A DNA stretch of 64,000 bases from AP-15 sp963774345 (GCA_963774345.1 CAVZFB010000057.1:62001-126000), one strand, 5' to 3'; positions 1-8,466 are shown, counted from the stretch's first letter. Program-made: numbers and translations. The notes: generated by a model not told the origin, from the letters alone.

Positions 1-724
1 CTTGAGTTCGTGGATGTAAAATCGGTCGCTTTGTACAATCGAGCCGTCAGCAAGCCGATAATTGCCCGTGCCAATAAAGTCCACGCTTGTGATAGTGCCG
101 GTTCGCTGCAGCACCGAGAATACATCTTCCGGCAGAGAGACGTCCGACGCGCCGCTGTCGAGTACGAATTGCAAGGGGAGCACACCATTGATGACCACCG
201 GCACTTTGTAGATGCCATTCGCCTCGACCAAGGGGATTTCCTCAGCTGCCGCGCCAGCGGAATCCACCCCTGCCGTCGACGCTGGCTCCTGCCTGGAAAA
301 GGCAGAATCGGAAAGGCGAGACGTGAGATAACTCGTGCGGGCGTACCAACTCCCGCCGATAGCATTCAATGACCGCCTGCGGGACCGAGATCGCCGGTGG
401 CGGATCGTCAACCCCGACGCCGCACCGTGCCGTATAGGTTTTGATCCACCGCGTTTGGTTCGCGAGCAGCACTTTATAGGCATCGGCACTGAGCTTCGAG
501 CGGGCCGCCTCAAATATTTGGTTCCGCGCAATTGCTTGCTGGCGCAGCACGCTGTCGCTGCAGATGACGATGCTCGACGCTTTCTTGACCTGTGCGCACC
601 AGCTATCGAGTTCGTCGGCTGCCGCCCTGCCGGACACACATTGGACCGCTGTGCTTACAGCAAGCAGCAAGGCAGCAGCCGTCAGGCCGCCAAAGTTCAT
701 TGCAAAGTTACTCCTAGACCACAT
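1..724 (-). pseudogene. LprI-like domain plus retropepsin-like aspartic protease, frameshifted and cut by window edge
   Basis: The minus-strand frame from 724 begins with a signal-peptide-like hydrophobic stretch, then a Cys-containing helical domain of the lysozyme-inhibitor LprI/DUF1311 type (segments ADELDSWC, ICSDSVLRQQ, FEAARSKLSADAYKVLLANQ). That frame stops at 242. In the next frame, from about 345 down to the window edge, the sequence continues as SYLTSRLSD, then LQFVLDSGASDVSLP, the active-site motif of clan AA retropepsin-like proteases. Removing one C near 343-348 rejoins the two as ELVRRTSYLTSRLS, so I read one gene with a one-base insertion. The product would be an exported single-domain aspartic protease with an LprI-like N-terminal domain. 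The C-terminus lies outside the window. The link between the halves is inferred; both halves are seen. Confidence 0.7.
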
Positions 725-821
725 GTCCGCCTGAGTACGGGGCGACCCGTCTCACAGTATGCAGGTAACGAGGGTTGCGCCGGTCTGGCCGGTACCGAGC
801 CGCATGCATAGGAGACGGGTC

Positions 822-1317
822 ATGGCGGATCGTATCACCTACGTTGGGCTTGATGTTCACAAGGAAGACATTGTTGTCGCGGCGGCGTCGGGTGGCCTGA
901 GGGGCGAGGTGCGGGAGTACGGCCGGATCACGAACACAGCGACAGCGCTGGATCCTCTGCAGCGCAAGCTCGGGAGCGACGGCATGAAGCTGCGGTCCTG
1001 TTACGAGGCGGGGCTGTTTGGTTACGTCATTCACCGTCGCTTGACGGCCCGCGGGCACGAATGTGTCGTGGTCGCCCCGTCGCTGATCCCGAAACGCGCC
1101 GGCGACCGAGTCAAGACCGATCGGCGGACATTGGCCCCGGTGGCGGCGCCGTCGCAGACGATGCGCGGCATGGCGCTGGTCAATGCCGCGACCTTGATCG
1201 CCGAACTGGGTGACCTCTCGCGCTTCGCCGATCCGCGCCAGCTGATGGCCTATCTCGGGTTGGTCCCGTCCGAACATTCGAGCGGCGCCAGCCTCAGACG
1301 CGGCGGCATTACCAACT
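822..1317 (+). mobile_element. IS110-family transposase remnant (internally deleted, 3' truncated)
   Basis: The ATG at 822 follows a GGAG at 811. The N-terminal DEDD domain of an IS110 transposase is clear (ITYVGLDVHKEDIVVAAA, CYEAGLFGYVIHRRL, VKTDRR). After KTDRR the sequence jumps directly to the C-terminal transposase_20 region (TMRGMALVNAATLIAELGDL, then MAYLGLVPSEHSSG and RRGGITN), so roughly 100 residues of the middle are missing. It breaks off at RRGGITN and runs into an unrelated MFS gene. It cannot encode a functional transposase. Confidence 0.8.
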
Positions 1318-1319
1318 GG

Positions 1320-1833
1320 TGCAATTCAGATTGCTCGGGCGCCGCAATTTCGGCCTCGGCACGCTCGGCAATTTCCTGCTCGGTTTCGCGCTCTACGGCT
1401 CCGCCTATCTGCTGCCGCCTTACCTCGCCGTCGCACAAGCTTCGATACCGAGCAGATCGGCGAGGTCGTGGCCTGGACCGGATTGCCGCAGCTCCTGGTG
1501 ATACGGCTCGTGCCGGTGCTGATGAAACGGATCGACTCCCGGCTCCTCGTCGGGGCTGGTCTCATCATCTTCGCGGCGAGCTACTTCATGAATTTGCCGG
1601 CCACGCGCGACCGGCTCGCCGATCTTCAGCGCTACTTCATGGCGCACGGCTACCCCGATCCTGCCAGCGCGATGCACCGCCCGATCATCGCCGTCGGCCA
1701 GACAATCCGCGCCCAGGCCACGATCATGGGCTACGCTGACAGCTTCGCGCTGATCGGGGTCGTGTTGCTGGTCGCCGTGCCGACGGTCACAATGCTACGC
1801 AAGGGCGCTGCAGCCGGCGGGGCGGCGCATTAA
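1320..1833 (+). pseudogene. DHA2/EmrB-type MFS transporter, C-terminal remnant
   Basis: Starting where the IS110 piece ends, the sequence reads RNFGLGTLGNFLLGFALYGS, then (after a one-base deletion near 1440) FDTEQIGEVVAWTGLPQLL and the final transmembrane segments up to 1833. These are segments of a drug:H+ antiporter of the EmrB/QacA 14-TM type. Besides the frameshift there is an in-frame internal deletion: SYFMNL is joined directly to PATRDRLADLQRYF, and about 90 residues carrying several helices are gone. The 5' half is absent. Together with the IS110 piece this forms one composite pseudogene. Confidence 0.75.
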
Positions 1834-1865
1834 ATCAGGCGTGAAGCAGCTCCAAGGAGGTCGCC

Positions 1866-2309
1866 ATGGGCCGGAAGGTCGCCATAGAGCGCGTCGATCA
1901 CATCGGCATTCGCGTGCGCGATCTTGATCGCGCGCTCGACTTCTATCGAGTCCTAGGGTTCGATCTGTCTCACCGGGCCGAAGGCGACGCCGTCGCGATC
2001 GTCCACAACGGAAACGGCGTCGAACTGAATCTGATCTTCAACGCAGATGCGGGTGAGCCGAACACGAATGTGCTGATGGACGTTCCAGACAAATACCCCG
2101 GCTACACGCATATGGCGCTTCGCGTCGGATCCATTCCGGCCACGATTGCCGCCCTGAAGGCCAACAATATCGCGATCACGCAGGGCCCAGTCAGCTTCGG
2201 CGAGAGCGGGCAGGTCTCGGTTTTCGTCCGCGATCCGGATCGCAACGTGATCGAGTTGCGCGGCCGCGGTCAGGATATCGTCGAGGGCGTCACCCGCTAC
2301 GTGCCATAG
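1866..2309 (+). CDS. VOC-family (glyoxalase/bleomycin-resistance fold) metalloprotein
   Basis: The 147-residue product has the two beta-alpha-beta-beta-beta repeats of the vicinal oxygen chelate superfamily. The likely metal ligands are visible: H12 in DHIGI, E53 in VELNLIF, H82 in YTHMAL and E130 in NVIELRG, the pattern of a lactoylglutathione-lyase-like enzyme. A strong AAGGAGG lies 5 bases before the ATG. The gene stands alone downstream of the MFS remnant and has no partner that would show its substrate, so glyoxalase I activity is only one option alongside dioxygenase or resistance roles. Confidence 0.85.
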   Translation: MGRKVAIERVDHIGIRVRDLDRALDFYRVLGFDLSHRAEGDAVAIVHNGNGVELNLIFNADAGEPNTNVLMDVPDKYPGYTHMALRVGSIPATIAALKANNIAITQGPVSFGESGQVSVFVRDPDRNVIELRGRGQDIVEGVTRYVP

Positions 2310-2386
2310 ACTGCGGCATTCTGATATAGAACGCCAACGAAGGTCCGTCGAAGGGCAACTGCCGGCATAGTGACTTGCCGTGGCAT

Positions 2387-2446
2387 CAGCAGCTCGGTGC
2401 CGAAACCACCCGTTCCCCAGATCGCGCGGATCACTGTGCGTCTCAC
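2387..2446 (-). pseudogene. Possible N-terminal stub of a Rossmann-fold (dihydrodipicolinate-reductase-like) gene
   Basis: A GTG at 2446 opens a frame reading VRRTVIRAIWGTGGFGTELL, which has the GxGxxG of an NAD(P)-binding N-terminus and lies about 45 bases after the NnrU-like stop, as in an operon. After about 20 codons the resemblance is lost and the frame runs on into the 3' end of the VOC gene on the other strand. It is too short to be sure of. Confidence 0.25.
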
Positions 2447-2489
2447 TCTGAGCTGTCGTCGATGATCACCTGCACAGCGTCAGAAGCGC

Positions 2490-2832
2490 TTAGAGCCAAC
2501 GCCAAATGCCTGCTCTCCAGCCGGCCAGCGGAATGTGCGCCCAGGTTGCGGCGAGCCATAAAACTACACCACCGGCCAGCGCGTGCATGCCGAACCCGCC
2601 GAGCCGCGCCTTACCGGAGACGATCGCGCCAAACGGCCAATAGCTGGTCTTCCTTTCCCAATCAGGCCACATGTCGGGCTGGAGCGCCTCCTTCTTACGA
2701 TCCTGCAGCGCCGCTCCGACCAGCGCCAGAATGATGATCGCGGCCGCGACGATGATGTTCGCTGCTACCGGATAGACGGCGATGTGGCAGATACCCCAAA
2801 GCGCGAATAAGACTCCGCGACCATGCAGCCAC
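2490..2832 (-). pseudogene. NnrU-like membrane protein, C-terminal fragment
   Basis: Reading leftward from about 2832 gives GVLFALWGICHIAVYPVAAN, a hydrophobic helix, then LQDRKKEALQPDMWPDWERK and TSYWPFGAIVSGKARL, and an end in ATWAHIPLAGWRAGIWRWL. This looks like the last half of NnrU, a multi-pass inner-membrane protein linked to nitric-oxide/denitrification genes. About 110 codons are present against a usual 190-230, and no start or N-terminal helices can be found upstream. It is probably a decayed gene. Assignment is from remembered family features, so moderate. Confidence 0.5.
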
Positions 2833-3056
2833 TCTGCGCGCTCAGCGACATCACACGGCCCAACTTCAAGAAGCTTCGCGGGCCGCCGGTGGCGATGGGT
2901 TCCGTTTTTTCATCGTCGAGTGGGTTAGCGGATCGATCGGCGCATTACGGGCGCGTGAGCAATATTGTTTGCGCCGCCCGCCAGCGCGCCATCGCCCCGA
3001 ATGGCCGGTTAAGGCGCAAACCGCGGAATTGCATGTGGCAGCCCATCCCGTGGGGG

Positions 3057-3788
3057 CTAGGCGGATGAAGCGCCGTCGATGGCGATCTCCGCCCCGGTGA
3101 TGTAGCTGCTCTCGTCGGAGAGCAAAAATGCCACCAGCTGTGCAACCTCCTCCGGCGTTCCGTAGCGGTGCATCGGCACCTGCTTCATCCGCTCCTCGCG
3201 CTGCTCGGGCGTGCGGAACGCGATCATGTCGGTATCAATTGGACCGGGATGAACCGAGTTCACCCGGATTTTGCGGCCGCCAAGGTCGATCGCTGCCGCC
3301 TTGGTCATGCCCCGCAGCGCCCATTTGGTCGCGGCATAGGCGAAGGACCCGGGCGAGCCCTTGAGGCCGGCGACTGACGAGATATTCACGATGGACCCTC
3401 CGCCCGAGCGCTCCATCGCCGGCACTACCGCCTTCATGCCGAGAAAGCAGCCATACTGGTTGATCTGGATGTGGCGCTGCCACAGCGCGTCGTCGGTCTC
3501 CATCAGCGCGGCCGGCTGGTAGATTCCGGCGTTGTTGACCAGGCCGTGCAAGCCGCCGAGCTTCTCGGCGGCTTCGACGGCGCGGGCCCAATCGGCTTCC
3601 GAGGTCACATCGTGCCGGACGAAGGACGCAGCCGGCCCAAGCTCGACAGCGAGCGACTGGCCCTGATTGTCCAGCACGTCGCCGATCACCACCTTCGCAC
3701 CCTGCGCTACCAGCAGGCGGGCCTCCGCCGCACCCTGGCCGCGCGCCCCGCCGCTCACGAGCACCACCTTGTTGTCGAAGCGTGCCAT
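3057..3788 (-). CDS. SDR-family NAD(P)-dependent oxidoreductase (3-hydroxyacyl/hydroxysteroid type)
   Basis: This is a complete 243-residue classical short-chain dehydrogenase. The cofactor motif GGARGQG is at 13-19, NNAG at 85-88, and the catalytic Ser138, Tyr151 and Lys155 (YAATK) are in place. PG and the TDM turn follow, and the C-terminus ends in the usual ITGAEIAIDG. The GARGQG form resembles 3-alpha-hydroxysteroid and cyclopentanol dehydrogenases, but the substrate cannot be read from sequence. A GGGGGGAG site lies just before the ATG. A 16-base palindrome sits 19 bases upstream and could be its operator. Confidence 0.9.
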   Translation of the reverse strand: MARFDNKVVLVSGGARGQGAAEARLLVAQGAKVVIGDVLDNQGQSLAVELGPAASFVRHDVTSEADWARAVEAAEKLGGLHGLVNNAGIYQPAALMETDDALWQRHIQINQYGCFLGMKAVVPAMERSGGGSIVNISSVAGLKGSPGSFAYAATKWALRGMTKAAAIDLGGRKIRVNSVHPGPIDTDMIAFRTPEQREERMKQVPMHRYGTPEEVAQLVAFLLSDESSYITGAEIAIDGASSA

Positions 3789-3806
3789 GTCCGCTCCCCC
3801 CGATTA

Positions 3807-3822
3807 CCAAACGAAAGTTTGG
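3807..3822. promoter_or_regulatory. Palindrome upstream of the SDR gene, possible TetR-type operator
   Basis: CCAAACGAAAGTTTGG has perfect 6-base arms around GAAA and lies between the SDR start codon (3788, minus) and the divergently oriented aldolase gene. Short palindromes of this kind are typical of TetR-family operators. No TetR gene is in the window, so the regulator is unknown. Confidence 0.35.
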
Positions 3823-3839
3823 CAGATCGCACGGCCTGT

Positions 3840-3907
3840 TGTCATTTTGAAGGAGCGGCACGCCAGATAATTCTCAAATCCTGCGCCAGATAATTTTCAA
3901 AATGACA
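3840..3907. mobile_element. 68-bp IS21-like mini-element with terminal inverted repeats
   Basis: TGTCATTTTGA at 3840-3850 is perfectly inverted as TCAAAATGACA at 3897-3907. Inside are two near-identical 17-base direct repeats (GCCAGATAATTCTCAAA and GCCAGATAATTTTCAAA). The TG...CA ends and the repeated AATTATCTGGC motif resemble the multi-repeat ends of IS21-family elements. No transposase remains, so this is either a MITE or two fused ends after internal deletion. Confidence 0.45.
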
Positions 3908-4020
3908 GCCATGCGGCGCGGCGACCTCCCGCCGATGTGTGATAATGCGCGCCAGGGGGCCCGTCACCGCCGGTCGGTTGAACCGGCGCTAAAGGCTACT
4001 GTGGGAGGCATCGACGCCAG

Positions 4021-4770
4021 ATGAACGCCATCAAAGACTCCATCAAGTCAGGTAGAACCGTCGTCGGGACTACCGTGACACCGAACGTTGACGTGTCGAT
4101 CCTGGCCGACGCCGGGTACGACTTCCTGCTGTTCGATACCCAGCACTCCGCCTGGGAGATCAAGCAGCTGCAGCCGTCGATCCAGACGATGCGCGGCAAG
4201 CAGGCGGCGCCGCTGGTGCGCGTCGCTGCGAACCAGGCCTATCAGATCTGCTTCGCGCTTGACGCCGGGGCACGAGGCATCGTTGTGCCGATGGTCAACA
4301 CCAGCGCGGAGGCGGAGGCCGTCGTGCGCGCCTGCTGCTATTTTCCCCTCGGCAACCGCAGCAACGCCGGGGTGCGCGGCGAGTGGGGAGAGTTCAAGAA
4401 TTACCGCGATTACCTCGATACCGTGAACAACGGGCTCGTTATCGTGCCGATGATCGAGACGAACCAGTCGCTGGAGAACCTCGATGCCATTGCCTCGGTC
4501 CGTGGCGTCGACGTCCTGCTGATCGGCCCGTCCGATCTTTCGATCGAGCTGGGGGTGCCACTCGACTACGAGTGCGACACCTATCAGCGAGCGCTCGATA
4601 AAATCGCGGCAGCCGCCGCAAAGCGCGGCATCGCCGCTGGGATGTATTTCATTCCGCCCGAGATGGACCCGAACTTCTTCATCCAGAAGGGGTTCAAGTT
4701 CTTCACCATGCCGTGGGGTCCCTGGGCGAAGGCCGGGATCCAGAACGGCCTGTCCGGGATCAAGCGCTAA
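4021..4770 (+). CDS. HpcH/HpaI-family class II aldolase
   Basis: This 249-residue protein has the TIM-barrel pattern of HpaI (4-hydroxy-2-oxoheptane-1,7-dioate aldolase) and related 2-keto-3-deoxy-sugar-acid aldolases. Visible features are the catalytic H42 (FDTQHSAW, with Gln where many members have Glu), R67 (PLVRVA), the phosphate/loop segment FPLGNRSN at 108-115, metal ligand E146 in PMIETNQS and D172 in IGPSDLS. It would cleave a hydroxy-ketoacid to pyruvate (or a related keto acid) and an aldehyde in the cytoplasm. Substrate is not determined. It is divergent from the SDR gene at 3788. Confidence 0.85.
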   Translation: MNAIKDSIKSGRTVVGTTVTPNVDVSILADAGYDFLLFDTQHSAWEIKQLQPSIQTMRGKQAAPLVRVAANQAYQICFALDAGARGIVVPMVNTSAEAEAVVRACCYFPLGNRSNAGVRGEWGEFKNYRDYLDTVNNGLVIVPMIETNQSLENLDAIASVRGVDVLLIGPSDLSIELGVPLDYECDTYQRALDKIAAAAAKRGIAAGMYFIPPEMDPNFFIQKGFKFFTMPWGPWAKAGIQNGLSGIKR

Positions 4771-4834
4771 CGACGGTCGACGCGGCCGGTCCGGCGAGCG
4801 GCCAGATCGCCCACCGTGCGCCGCTGTCGCCTCG

Positions 4835-5060
4835 GGCGTGGTGCTCACACTCACTGGCACCGCCGCTAACAAAGTCGACATCAACCGGATGGCGGCCCTG
4901 CTGCATGGCCGGGAGGAGGCGGTCTTCGCCGATGCCAGCTATGCCGGGGCGAGCCAAGCGGCCGGAACATGCGGCCCGCGATGTCTCCTGGAACATCGCG
5001 ATCAAGCGCGGCATTGGTGATCGTCAAGAAAACCCTGCTCGCGCAATCGCAGATTTGACG
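4835..5060 (+). mobile_element. IS5-family transposase C-terminal remnant
   Basis: LTLTGTAANKVDINRMAALL followed by REEAVFADASYAGA matches the DDE domain of IS5-group transposases (second catalytic Asp in the VFAD segment). A frame change near 4950 continues as RPEHAARDVSWNIAIKRG. Neither the N-terminal half nor the final Glu region is intact, and I see no clear terminal repeats. This is an old fragment between the aldolase and the SDR remnant. The rest of 4771-5191 shows nothing recognisable. Confidence 0.65.
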
Positions 5061-5191
5061 GTGTCGCGAGCGGCCTGAACCGCGCGAACAATGCAAACAG
5101 AACCGCATGATCTCGAATTCTGCCAACGCAGAGCCGCATCAGCGGTGCCGCTTTCGAAACAGCCTCGATCCTCAGCCGCCGCCGGGTTTGT

Positions 5192-5412
5192 TCAGTGTTT
5201 CCCTAGCTCGGCGCCGGTGACGAACGACGCCTCGTCAGAGGCGAGGAATAGTACGCCGTACGCGACTTCGCTCGGCTCGCCGAGCCGGCGCAGCGGGGTC
5301 AGCGCAATCTTGTCGGCGCGCTCGTTGGCATTGGTCGCCTTCAGCATCGAGGCATACGGCATATAGCTGGGATGTACCGAGTTGACGCGGATGCCCAGGG
5401 GGCCGTAGCGTA
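5192..5412 (-). pseudogene. SDR-family dehydrogenase, C-terminal fragment
   Basis: Read leftward, the frame gives YGPLGIRVNSVHPSYM, then PLRRLGEPSEVAYGVLFLAS and SFVTGAELGKH before a TGA at 5192. This is the last third of a short-chain dehydrogenase. It lacks the cofactor and catalytic regions and also the final VDGG segment, so both ends are lost. The right junction is abrupt, about 35 bases before the start of the SRPBCC gene. Confidence 0.7.
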
Positions 5413-5448
5413 CCGAAATTCGGTTTCTCGGGAAGCAGGAGAGACTGT

Positions 5449-5889
5449 TTGCCTTACGAAATCAGAACCGAGATCGGCATCATCGCTCCGCCATCTCGCG
5501 TATGGGAAGTCCTTACTGATTTTCCTAGTTATCCGGAATGGAACCCATTCGTCCTCGAGGTGAACGGAAACGTCCACCAAAATGCTACGATTCGCTACCG
5601 GTTCGAGATGCCGCGAGGCATTAGGATATGGACAGCGGCAGTAGTACTCAAGTTCGAACGGGAACGTGAAGTACGTTTCTCGGCTCATTTCTTAAGTCCT
5701 AACGTGTTCAGGGGCGATCACTACTTCGCTATAGAGCCGACGGATCGGGAGGGGGTAATATTTCATCATGGAGAGATCATCAGTGGTGTCCTATTTCCCG
5801 TTATTCGGCTCATATTGCGAAAATACGGCCCTCCAATGTTTCAAGCATTGAATGGCGCCCTTAAGCAGCGAGTCGAGGCACTTCACTGA
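5449..5889 (+). CDS. SRPBCC-fold (START/polyketide-cyclase-like) lipid- or ligand-binding protein
   Basis: The 146-residue product has the helix-grip pattern of the SRPBCC superfamily: IIAPPSRVWEVLTDFPSYPE near the N-terminus (the VWEVLTD..YPEWNPF signature), a series of beta strands, then a long C-terminal helix ending QALNGALKQRVEAL. The start is TTG at 5449 after AGCAGGAGAG. Base composition is clearly less GC-rich than the surrounding genes, like the GMC gene 53 bases downstream. The two probably arrived together and are probably co-transcribed. The ligand is unknown. Confidence 0.8.
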   Translation: MPYEIRTEIGIIAPPSRVWEVLTDFPSYPEWNPFVLEVNGNVHQNATIRYRFEMPRGIRIWTAAVVLKFEREREVRFSAHFLSPNVFRGDHYFAIEPTDREGVIFHHGEIISGVLFPVIRLILRKYGPPMFQALNGALKQRVEALH

Positions 5890-5942
5890 GACGCGCTATT
5901 TGTCGTCTAGAGTGTATATCCGAATGCAGCAGGAGGTACTTT

Positions 5943-7625
5943 ATGGTCGAAACCCTCTCGTCACCGATCGACAAAATGCGCGACCACTACGATGTTGTGG
6001 TGATCGGTTCGGGTTACGGTGGTGGCATCGCTTCATCGCGCCTGGCCCGTGCCGGAAAAACAGTATGTTTGCTGGAGCGAGGCGAGGAGAAGCAGCCTGG
6101 AGATTATCCAAATAATGGACTGAGGCTGCTCAAGGATGTGCAGTTTGATTCGCCGATAGCGCGCACAGGCTCGCACGCGGCATTGTTCGATGTCCGGTAT
6201 AACAAGGATATAAATGTCGTTGTGGGCTGCGGCCTGGGAGGCACCTCACTTATCAATGCCGGTATCTGCCTTCGGCCTGACCCGAGCATTTTCGCTGCCG
6301 ATGCCTGGCCGGCTGAATTGCGCGGGGAGGCGGTGCTTGATAGCTTTTTCGCCCACGCGGAAGACATGCTCAGACCCTCTGTTGCTCCCAGCCTCCACTT
6401 GGCAGCGGCAAAGGCCGTCGCACTTGGAGAAGCTGCGAAACAGTTGGGTAAGATCGCTGTTCCTATCCCGGTGCTGGTCAATTTCCAACCGTTACCGAAC
6501 GATACCAACCACATCGGCGTGACGCAGTTCCCCTGCGTCGGCTGCGGTGATTGTGTGACCGGGTGCAATTACCACGCTAAGAACACCATTCTGATGAACT
6601 ACCTGCCGGACGCAAAGAAGCATTCCGCCGAAATCTTCGTGCGAGCGCGCGTCCAGCACGTGGAGAAGGCAGATGGCGGTTGGCATGTGTACGGCAACGG
6701 CACTGATGAAAACGGTGGTGAAACGGCATTCAAGGTGAGTGGCAAGATCGTTATCCTGGCGGCAGGGACCTTGGGCAGTACGGAGATCCTGCTGCGCTCC
6801 CACGAAAACGGGTTGCAACTATCGAAGCAGATCGGCCATCACTTTTCCACGAACGGAGACATGATCGGATTTGCCTACGACACCGATCATATAATAAACG
6901 GTGTGGGCCTGGGCGCTGACGCACCCGACCCAAAATCTCCGATAGGCGCCACCGCGACCGTCATGGTGGACTTGCGTAGCGACAGCAAGATGCTGCTGCA
7001 GGAGGCGGCCATACCGGGAGCCTTGTCAGACGGCCTCGCGCCGCTGTTGGCCATTGAGGCTAGGCTCACGGGCAGCCATGCCAGCAGAGGCCTAAGGGAT
7101 ACGATAAGAAAGGAAATCCTTGAAGTCCAAAGCAACCTATTGGGAGCCCGTACTGGAGCGGTCAGAAATACCCAGAGCTTGATACTGCTCGCGGATGACG
7201 ACAGTATGGGGCGCATGTCTCTCAACGACGACAGACTCAGAATTGATTGGCCTGGTCTTGGAGAGCAGGCACAATTTGAAAAGGCCAGTGAGTTGATGCG
7301 GCGGGTGTCGCTGGCACTTGGCGGTGACTACATTCAGAACCCTATCTGGAATGAACTGACCGATCACAATCTGGTAACGGCCCACCCACTCGGCGGATGT
7401 GTGATGGCGGACAACGCTGACAGCGGTGTGGTCAATCATAAGGGTCAGGTCTATAGCGGCGACGCTGGTGGCGGTGTCCTCGAAGGACTCTATGTGATGG
7501 ATGGATCAGTGGTGCCGACCTCGCTTGGGGTCAATCCTTTGTTGACGATATCGGCGCTGGCCGAGCGGAGCTGTTACCATTTGGCGCGGGATTACGGTTG
7601 GACCATCGAGTATGGCGGCGAATGA
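5943..7625 (+). CDS. GMC-type FAD oxidoreductase (cholesterol-oxidase-like)
   Basis: This 560-residue flavoprotein begins with DVVVIGSGYGGG (dinucleotide motif at 22-27), followed by GCGLGGTSLINAG and a Cys-rich CVGCGDCVTGC at about 198-208 leading into AKNTILMNYL, a combination seen in ChoD-like GMC oxidoreductases. The C-terminal block has HPLGGCVM near 480 and a final DGSVVPTSLGVNPLLTISAL, which carries the substrate-side Asn. It should oxidise an alcohol or sterol-like substrate with FAD. AGCAGGAGG precedes the ATG. It follows the SRPBCC gene closely and shares its lower GC content, suggesting a transferred two-gene module. No sterol catabolism genes are nearby, so the substrate is open. 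Confidence 0.88.
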   Translation: MVETLSSPIDKMRDHYDVVVIGSGYGGGIASSRLARAGKTVCLLERGEEKQPGDYPNNGLRLLKDVQFDSPIARTGSHAALFDVRYNKDINVVVGCGLGGTSLINAGICLRPDPSIFAADAWPAELRGEAVLDSFFAHAEDMLRPSVAPSLHLAAAKAVALGEAAKQLGKIAVPIPVLVNFQPLPNDTNHIGVTQFPCVGCGDCVTGCNYHAKNTILMNYLPDAKKHSAEIFVRARVQHVEKADGGWHVYGNGTDENGGETAFKVSGKIVILAAGTLGSTEILLRSHENGLQLSKQIGHHFSTNGDMIGFAYDTDHIINGVGLGADAPDPKSPIGATATVMVDLRSDSKMLLQEAAIPGALSDGLAPLLAIEARLTGSHASRGLRDTIRKEILEVQSNLLGARTGAVRNTQSLILLADDDSMGRMSLNDDRLRIDWPGLGEQAQFEKASELMRRVSLALGGDYIQNPIWNELTDHNLVTAHPLGGCVMADNADSGVVNHKGQVYSGDAGGGVLEGLYVMDGSVVPTSLGVNPLLTISALAERSCYHLARDYGWTIEYGGE

Positions 7626-7682
7626 TAGACGCGTCTCGGAGCACGGCACTGTTGACTTCAGGCCGGTCGTGAAAGCCTACAC

Positions 7683-8138
7683 ATGCCGAAGCACAGCGCG
7701 AGGATTCAATTCGTGGAGGCGGCCATGCCGTTCGACGGAGTGGAAAGTCCCTACCGCTATCTCGAAAAGTTCGATCAGGTGATCGACCTCGTCGAGGACC
7801 CCAAAAAATGGGTCAAACATACCTACATCAATCAGCGCGGACAGTATTGCCTGATCGGCGCGTTGAACGCGGTCGGGGTCGGGAAATTGTTCGAGCCGAT
7901 CATCCTCAAAACCATCGACGAGACGACGGATCGGGAATTCTGCAGCATCGAGTTGTTCAACGATCATCCCGAAACGCTGCACCGCGACGTCGTCGCCGTG
8001 CTATCCCGCGCGCGCAGGCGTATTGCCGCCGGAAAATTCCAGCACCCCGCGGTGACCTACGGGCCACGGCGCGAGGAACCCGGATCGCCGGCGAGGGGTG
8101 GCTGGACCTCAGCGCTGTGGCGGAAGGTATTCAGCTAA
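7683..8138 (+). CDS. Hypothetical protein, DUF6197-like
   Basis: The 151-residue product contains YINQRGQYCLIGALNAVG and then EFCSIELFNDHPETLHRDVV before a basic helix RARRRIAAGKF. The Gly-Gln-x-Cys-x-x-Gly-Ala-Leu arrangement and the later NDHPE segment recall the small DUF6197 family, whose function is unknown. There are no transmembrane segments or signal peptide. The gene lies at the left edge of the accessory region. Its 3' end overlaps the next open frame by about 40 bases. Confidence 0.55.
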   Translation: MPKHSARIQFVEAAMPFDGVESPYRYLEKFDQVIDLVEDPKKWVKHTYINQRGQYCLIGALNAVGVGKLFEPIILKTIDETTDREFCSIELFNDHPETLHRDVVAVLSRARRRIAAGKFQHPAVTYGPRREEPGSPARGGWTSALWRKVFS

Positions 8139-8466
8139 GGGTGCTGCACTCGGCTCGGAAGTTTTTCACGGCGACGCACACGCCCTGCTGATGACCGTCT
8201 ACAAAGATCCGAAGCAGCCGATCGGGCTCCGGATGGAAGCCGCGAAAGCCGCGCTGCCTTATGAAAAGCCGCGGCTTGCTTCAATCGAGAACAAGATCGT
8301 CGACGAGTTCGATAACATGAGCGATGAGCAGGTCGAGGCGTGGCTCGACGAGCGCGCAGAGGCCCGCGTGAAGGCGCGGCATCGCGCCACCGCGGAGGTG
8401 CCGCGGCGCGGCGGCATCGGGACGCTGCGACCGACGACGACGGCGCAGGGCAAGCCTCACCAATAG
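8098..8466 (+). CDS. Phage/terminase-associated small hypothetical protein, possibly truncated
   Basis: The informative part is HALLMTVYKDPKQPIGLRME followed by AAKAALPYEKPRLASIE and an acidic, Arg-rich tail ending near 8466. This segment is common in small proteins next to phage terminases in alphaproteobacteria. The sequence before about residue 15 looks unrelated, so the true N-terminus may be lost. An alternative start is the ATG at 8191. No terminase gene follows. Confidence 0.45.
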   Translation: MAGPQRCGGRYSAKGAALGSEVFHGDAHALLMTVYKDPKQPIGLRMEAAKAALPYEKPRLASIENKIVDEFDNMSDEQVEAWLDERAEARVKARHRATAEVPRRGGIGTLRPTTTAQGKPHQ

